Of a DNA stretch of 64,000 bases, positions 61,208 to 64,000 are shown in pieces. Location of the stretch: assembly GCA_040394475.1 (NCBI GenBank), contig JBEBSD010000010.1, positions 59,260 through 123,259 of the forward strand. The letters run 5' to 3'. How positions within the stretch are numbered: position 1 is the first letter of the stretch; each line of letters begins with the position of its first letter. Both the position numbers and the translations under genes were made by a program. This stretch comes from JBEBSD01 sp040394475 (lineage in GTDB: Bacteria > Bacteroidota > Bacteroidia > Cytophagales > Spirosomataceae). The notes beneath the pieces were generated by a model. The model searched no databases and was not told the DNA's origin. It saw only the letters and a program-made list of their open reading frames with translations.

Positions 61208-62407
61208 TCAGTTGAACATATTCCACCCGTACAGATGATCCGCCAGCATCATAATTTTCAGGGGCAATGGTTCCAGCCATAGTATCCGGTTAAAGCCCAT
61301 GTAAAATAACTGGGGATGTATGACGCAGAAAACAGCGGTAACGAATAAAAGCAGCTGCAAGGTCCTTTTATTGGTATACCGTATGAGTAAAAATACCGCG
61401 ATAAACAAAAAAGGGAAACCGTAAGACAGCGCCCTGCTGATATCGTGTACAAATATGCCGGTCAGCAGCAATACCAGGAATCCGGCTGCCAGACACAGCA
61501 GCAACGCATAACGCCGGTATAAAAACAATACCAGTCCGGCGGCCAAGATCCAAAGCCAGGTTCCTTCGAAAGCCGTCCAGATACCTACTCCCAAGCCGTT
61601 GCGATGTTCGCTGCTGAACAGTACGGGGGTACCGATCGTGGAATACGTATGGTCAGGAAAATAATGGCTTCCCACGTAAAGCCGTATACTCATGTAAATT
61701 GCCCACACGACCCAGACGACCTTGTTTTCTCCGGAAAAAAAAGAACGGAACAACGCCCCCCAGCTGAAATCGTCGCGGGCAACGGCTCGCTGGACAGCCC
61801 ACCACAGGAGAAGGTATCCTCCGGCTATGACGGCCCGTTCATCGGTAAAGAAAGCCGCTGCCAGCCACAGTCCTCTCCCGTAAGGATTTCTGCTTAACAT
61901 TGCCGCCAGGAGACAGAAGTAGGCAATTCCGTCGCCGTAACCATGTATCTCCGCAAATGGCCAGCTACCGACAAAAATAGTGGCTAGACTTATGATGAAA
62001 AATGCAGCCGTTACCTTATCCGCCCCTGTTTCGTAAACGTACTTCCCTGCCTTGTACAAAAACAGTACGCCAAGTAACGATTGAAGTAGTACCATCAGCA
62101 GTACATTGTGTCCGGTCAGAAAGCTTAACAGCGGGAGCGTCCAGCGATAGATCATATTTTCTCTTCGCACATCGGCTGCAATATCCTGTGGATGCAGGAG
62201 GTCCTGTGCCTGCTGCTGAATAAAAACCCAGGCGTCCAGTTTCCCGCCATCCGGCGTTAAGTGCTGCCACAACAAGTGATAGGGCGGGAAGCCTATGAAT
62301 AATGAAATTGCTATGGCCAAAAAAACGACTTGCCAGAGCCAGTACTTGGAGGAAAGTTTAGTGTCTACCCAGTCAATAAAGCCGCGGTAAAAGTCTTCCA
62401 GAATCAT
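61208..62407 (-). CDS. Polytopic membrane protein of the glycan locus
   Basis: A 399-residue protein with about nine or ten membrane helices, including WQVVFLAIAISLFIGF, LLMVLLQSLLGVLFLYKAG and ALLLCLAAGFLVLLLTGIFV. Long soluble loops carry Asp, His and Tyr residues (WPFAEIHGYGDGIAYF, FTDERAVIAGGY). The pattern resembles membrane glycosyltransferases or polymerases of surface-glycan loci, but no diagnostic motif was recognised. It is the first minus-strand gene of the set running to 57.9 kb. Confidence 0.65.
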   Translation of the reverse strand: MILEDFYRGFIDWVDTKLSSKYWLWQVVFLAIAISLFIGFPPYHLLWQHLTPDGGKLDAWVFIQQQAQDLLHPQDIAADVRRENMIYRWTLPLLSFLTGHNVLLMVLLQSLLGVLFLYKAGKYVYETGADKVTAAFFIISLATIFVGSWPFAEIHGYGDGIAYFCLLAAMLSRNPYGRGLWLAAAFFTDERAVIAGGYLLLWWAVQRAVARDDFSWGALFRSFFSGENKVVWVVWAIYMSIRLYVGSHYFPDHTYSTIGTPVLFSSEHRNGLGVGIWTAFEGTWLWILAAGLVLFLYRRYALLLCLAAGFLVLLLTGIFVHDISRALSYGFPFLFIAVFLLIRYTNKRTLQLLLFVTAVFCVIHPQLFYMGFNRILWLEPLPLKIMMLADHLYGWNMFN

Positions 62408-62602
62408 ATCAAGAAAGTACGGTCATGAATACGACTTAAAGGTACACGCTTGACGGGAATTTCAAAATAAGATCCGGAAAAATATAAAATTTGATTGTTA
62501 TAATCCTTTCATAGCTCTGGAGATTTTGTTGTCTTAACAACACCGAGCTGTCGGACCACTGGCTGCCGGCCATCGAGCTGTCCGACCACGGAGCTTCTCC
62601 GT

Positions 62603-62690
62603 TCATTTTTCTCCGACGTTTTTACCGCTGTGCTCACAGTGTTACTTTTTTCACGGTGTCAGCGCGGGAACCGAGGATTTTACCCCGCAA
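62603..62690 (-). repeat. Dispersed CACGGAGG-type element, inverted copy
   Basis: Read on the minus strand it repeats the order AAAATCCTCGGTTCCCGCG, TGACACCGTGAAAAAAGTAA, CACTGTGAGCACAGCGG, TAAAAACG, CGGAGAAAAAT. This matches 8700-8770 with about one change in six. It lies in the 833-bp gap 62408-63240. Confidence 0.6.
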
Positions 62691-62729
62691 AAAAAACCGG
62701 AACTTCCGATGAAAATTCATCAAAGTTCC
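62691..62729 (-). terminator. Candidate intrinsic terminator
   Basis: Arms GGAACTT (62699-62705) and AAGTTCC (62723-62729), with inner pairing GATGA/TCATC, are followed on the minus strand by GG and a run of eight T. It would end transcripts coming from the right. Between 62730 and 63060 I see no gene or motif. Confidence 0.5.
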
Positions 62730-63064
62730 GCTTGGTACTCGCTACTGAGCAAATATCGAACCAATTTCTTGATGACCTAAAATCAGTATCGAGACTACTA
62801 TTTGATTGTAAGCCACTTTTTATCTAAATAGGCAAAAACGGTGGTTAACTGTAATCTAGGAATTCGGCAATGATCTCGGATAAAACTCAGTGGGAGAAGA
62901 AACTAATTTGATCAATTGTCAGCTCTAAACTTTAAGCCGATTTGATGGGATAATTATGGCTATACATCACAATACAACTTCACAATTGACTGACTATTAG
63001 TTGATTGCATATTTTCTACAAAAGAATCCATCTTCGCCATACTTATAGGTAAAATAAAAAAAAA

Positions 63065-63187
63065 CTAGAAAACGAAGCGGCAGAGAAAAAGGAGTTTTTC
63101 GAGATGCCCTTCACTCACCTCGGCTTTGGTTCGTCCCTTTTTCTCGGCTTTTGCAATGTAATGCGGGTAAACTCCTGCAAAAGACAT
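63065..63187 (-). pseudogene. Truncated DUF2200-family gene remnant
   Basis: The minus frame reads RVYKMSFAGVYPHYIAKAEK then KGRTKAEV, which matches the conserved beginning of DUF2200 proteins as I remember them. It then departs from the family and stops after 40 codons from the Met, while family members are about 110-120 residues. Upstream of the Met the frame stays family-like for a few residues (TTKNKE) but has no start and meets a stop. I read it as a decayed 5' fragment. Confidence 0.5.
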
Positions 63188-63240
63188 TTTGTAAACTCGT
63201 TCTTTGTTTTTTGTCGTGCATCGTCATTATTCTGATTCAA

Positions 63241-63819
63241 TCACTGGAACTTCTCACCTTTTGCAAGCATTTCAATAATTTCTTTCATACGTTTTTCTCT
63301 TGTCTCTTGTTTTTTTGCGGTCTGAAGGCGAAATCCAATAGAGAAAAGATTGGTCTTATTGAGGCTCATAAAAAACACTTCTGCTTTTTTATTTTTGCTA
63401 ATTTCTTTTAAAAAGTCTTCAGGTATAGTCATTTTGCTAGGGGAATCGTATGCCTTTTCCCAATTACCGTTAGCTTTGGCTTTTTCAACAGCTATTAATC
63501 CTGCTGGTCTCATTCTTCCTTCATTTGTTAATCTTTCTACGTGTCCAATATTTACTTTAGACCAAATGCTTTTTTCTTTTCTGGGACAAAATTTTTGTAA
63601 CCAAGATTGTTCGTCAAATGCTTGTTTTTGACCATCTATCCACCCATAGCAAAGAGCTACATCAAGAGCTTCTGCATAGCTAATAGTCTTTTTATTGGAA
63701 TCTTTCTTGAATATTTTAATCCAAAGTCCATTTAAAGTATCATGGTTCTCTACGAGCCAAGTTTCAAATGTTTCAGCTGTTTCAAATTCTATTGTTGGAA
63801 TTGCATTTTGTTTAGTCAT
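63241..63819 (-). CDS. YdeI/OmpD-associated family protein
   Basis: A 192-residue cytosolic protein. Family marks are FETAETFETWLVENHDTLNG, GLWIKIFKKDS, the strongly conserved AEALDVALCYGWIDGQKQAF, and FCPRKEKSIWSKVNIGHVER. The C-terminus has the usual RLQTAKKQETREKRMKEIIE. The biochemical role of the family is not settled; some members are linked to resistance to cationic peptides. The gene is much richer in A and T than the rest of the window and lies beside two gene remnants, so recent acquisition is likely. Confidence 0.88.
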   Translation of the reverse strand: MTKQNAIPTIEFETAETFETWLVENHDTLNGLWIKIFKKDSNKKTISYAEALDVALCYGWIDGQKQAFDEQSWLQKFCPRKEKSIWSKVNIGHVERLTNEGRMRPAGLIAVEKAKANGNWEKAYDSPSKMTIPEDFLKEISKNKKAEVFFMSLNKTNLFSIGFRLQTAKKQETREKRMKEIIEMLAKGEKFQ

Positions 63820-63870
63820 ATACTGTTGCTATTTTCGTTCTTTATGCCATTGCCGCTAACTTGTTTATAG

Positions 63871-63887
63871 GTCTGATGAAATCAGAC
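63871..63887. repeat. Perfect 7-bp inverted repeat
   Basis: GTCTGAT-GAA-ATCAGAC lies directly beyond the end of the recombinase-like fragment. It may be the end of a mobile element or a terminator stem without a T run. Confidence 0.4.
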
Positions 63888-63888
63888 A

Positions 63889-63999
63889 TTATTCCTCTCC
63901 AAGGGGATCTGAATTTTCAAAGATCATCAAATGGGCTTTTGATTTGTTGCAGGCCCGAAAATAATCCCGCAACATTTCCAATATTTTCTGAGAGAGCGG
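63889..63999 (-). pseudogene. Possible tyrosine recombinase fragment at the window edge
   Basis: A minus-strand frame open to the right edge reads PLSQKILEMLRDYFRACNKS followed by KAHLMIFENSDPLGEE and a stop. The spacing resembles the stretch of Bacteroidota XerD/IS91-associated integrases where ...LSEKILELLREYYK... is followed by WLFEG. The downstream catalytic HxxR and Tyr parts are absent, so it would be a truncated copy. Only 36 residues are visible and the match is from memory. Confidence 0.3.
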
Positions 64000-64000
64000 T

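Overview
The window is about 64 kb of a Bacteroidota chromosome, most likely a free-living glycan degrader of the Cytophagales or Chitinophagales type. The evidence is three SusC/SusD pairs with FecR anti-sigma factors and ECF sigma factors, STN-domain TonB receptors, lipoprotein signal peptides, several -7 elements matching TAnnTTTG, and very few Shine-Dalgarno sequences. No rRNA, tRNA, CRISPR array or intact insertion sequence was seen.

Layout. 1-7.4 kb: an island with the C-terminus of a CHAT protease, a secreted WD40-caspase protease, two sigma/membrane anti-sigma pairs and a tiny lipoprotein. 7.4-9 kb: an orphan LytTR response regulator and a gene-free stretch of dispersed repeats. 9-17 kb: mostly housekeeping genes (Gfo/Idh oxidoreductase, purM, M28 peptidase, ispE, oxidase subunit III, TPR protein). 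17.3-21.5 kb: a GH65 disaccharide phosphorylase with beta-phosphoglucomutase, and a divergent Gfo/Idh oxidoreductase. 21.6-32.2 kb: a GntR regulator facing a minus-strand cluster sigma > FecR > SusC > SusD > FAD oxidoreductase > FMN-bind-like/HEAT protein. 32.8-50.1 kb: a second minus-strand locus sigma > FecR > SusC > SusD > SusC > SusD > two GH99-like proteins > a small membrane protein. 50.2-57.7 kb: Tat-exported Gfo/Idh protein, orphan histidine kinase, lipoprotein, isolated nuoN, SDR, nadD and a nucleotidyltransferase. 57.9-62.4 kb: a surface-glycan locus (methyltransferase, GT2, sugar aminotransferase, FdtA-like isomerase, membrane protein). 62.4-64 kb: an AT-rich end with repeats, a YdeI-family gene and two gene remnants.

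How the genes fit together. In each PUL the outer-membrane SusC with an STN domain should signal ligand binding to FecR, which releases its sigma factor to induce the locus. The first island has the same two-part logic (cytosolic sigma, membrane anti-sigma), but caspase-fold proteases take the place of the transporters. I infer that proteolysis of the anti-sigma proteins may be the switch.

The most unusual non-coding feature is a family of intergenic arrays built on a strict 7-nucleotide period. Several different heptamer consensus sequences follow one another without losing phase, and two arrays supply the last codons of the neighbouring gene. Dispersed palindromes, a 310-bp trinucleotide array between a sigma gene and its fecR, and tandem 117-134-bp units fill most other long gaps.
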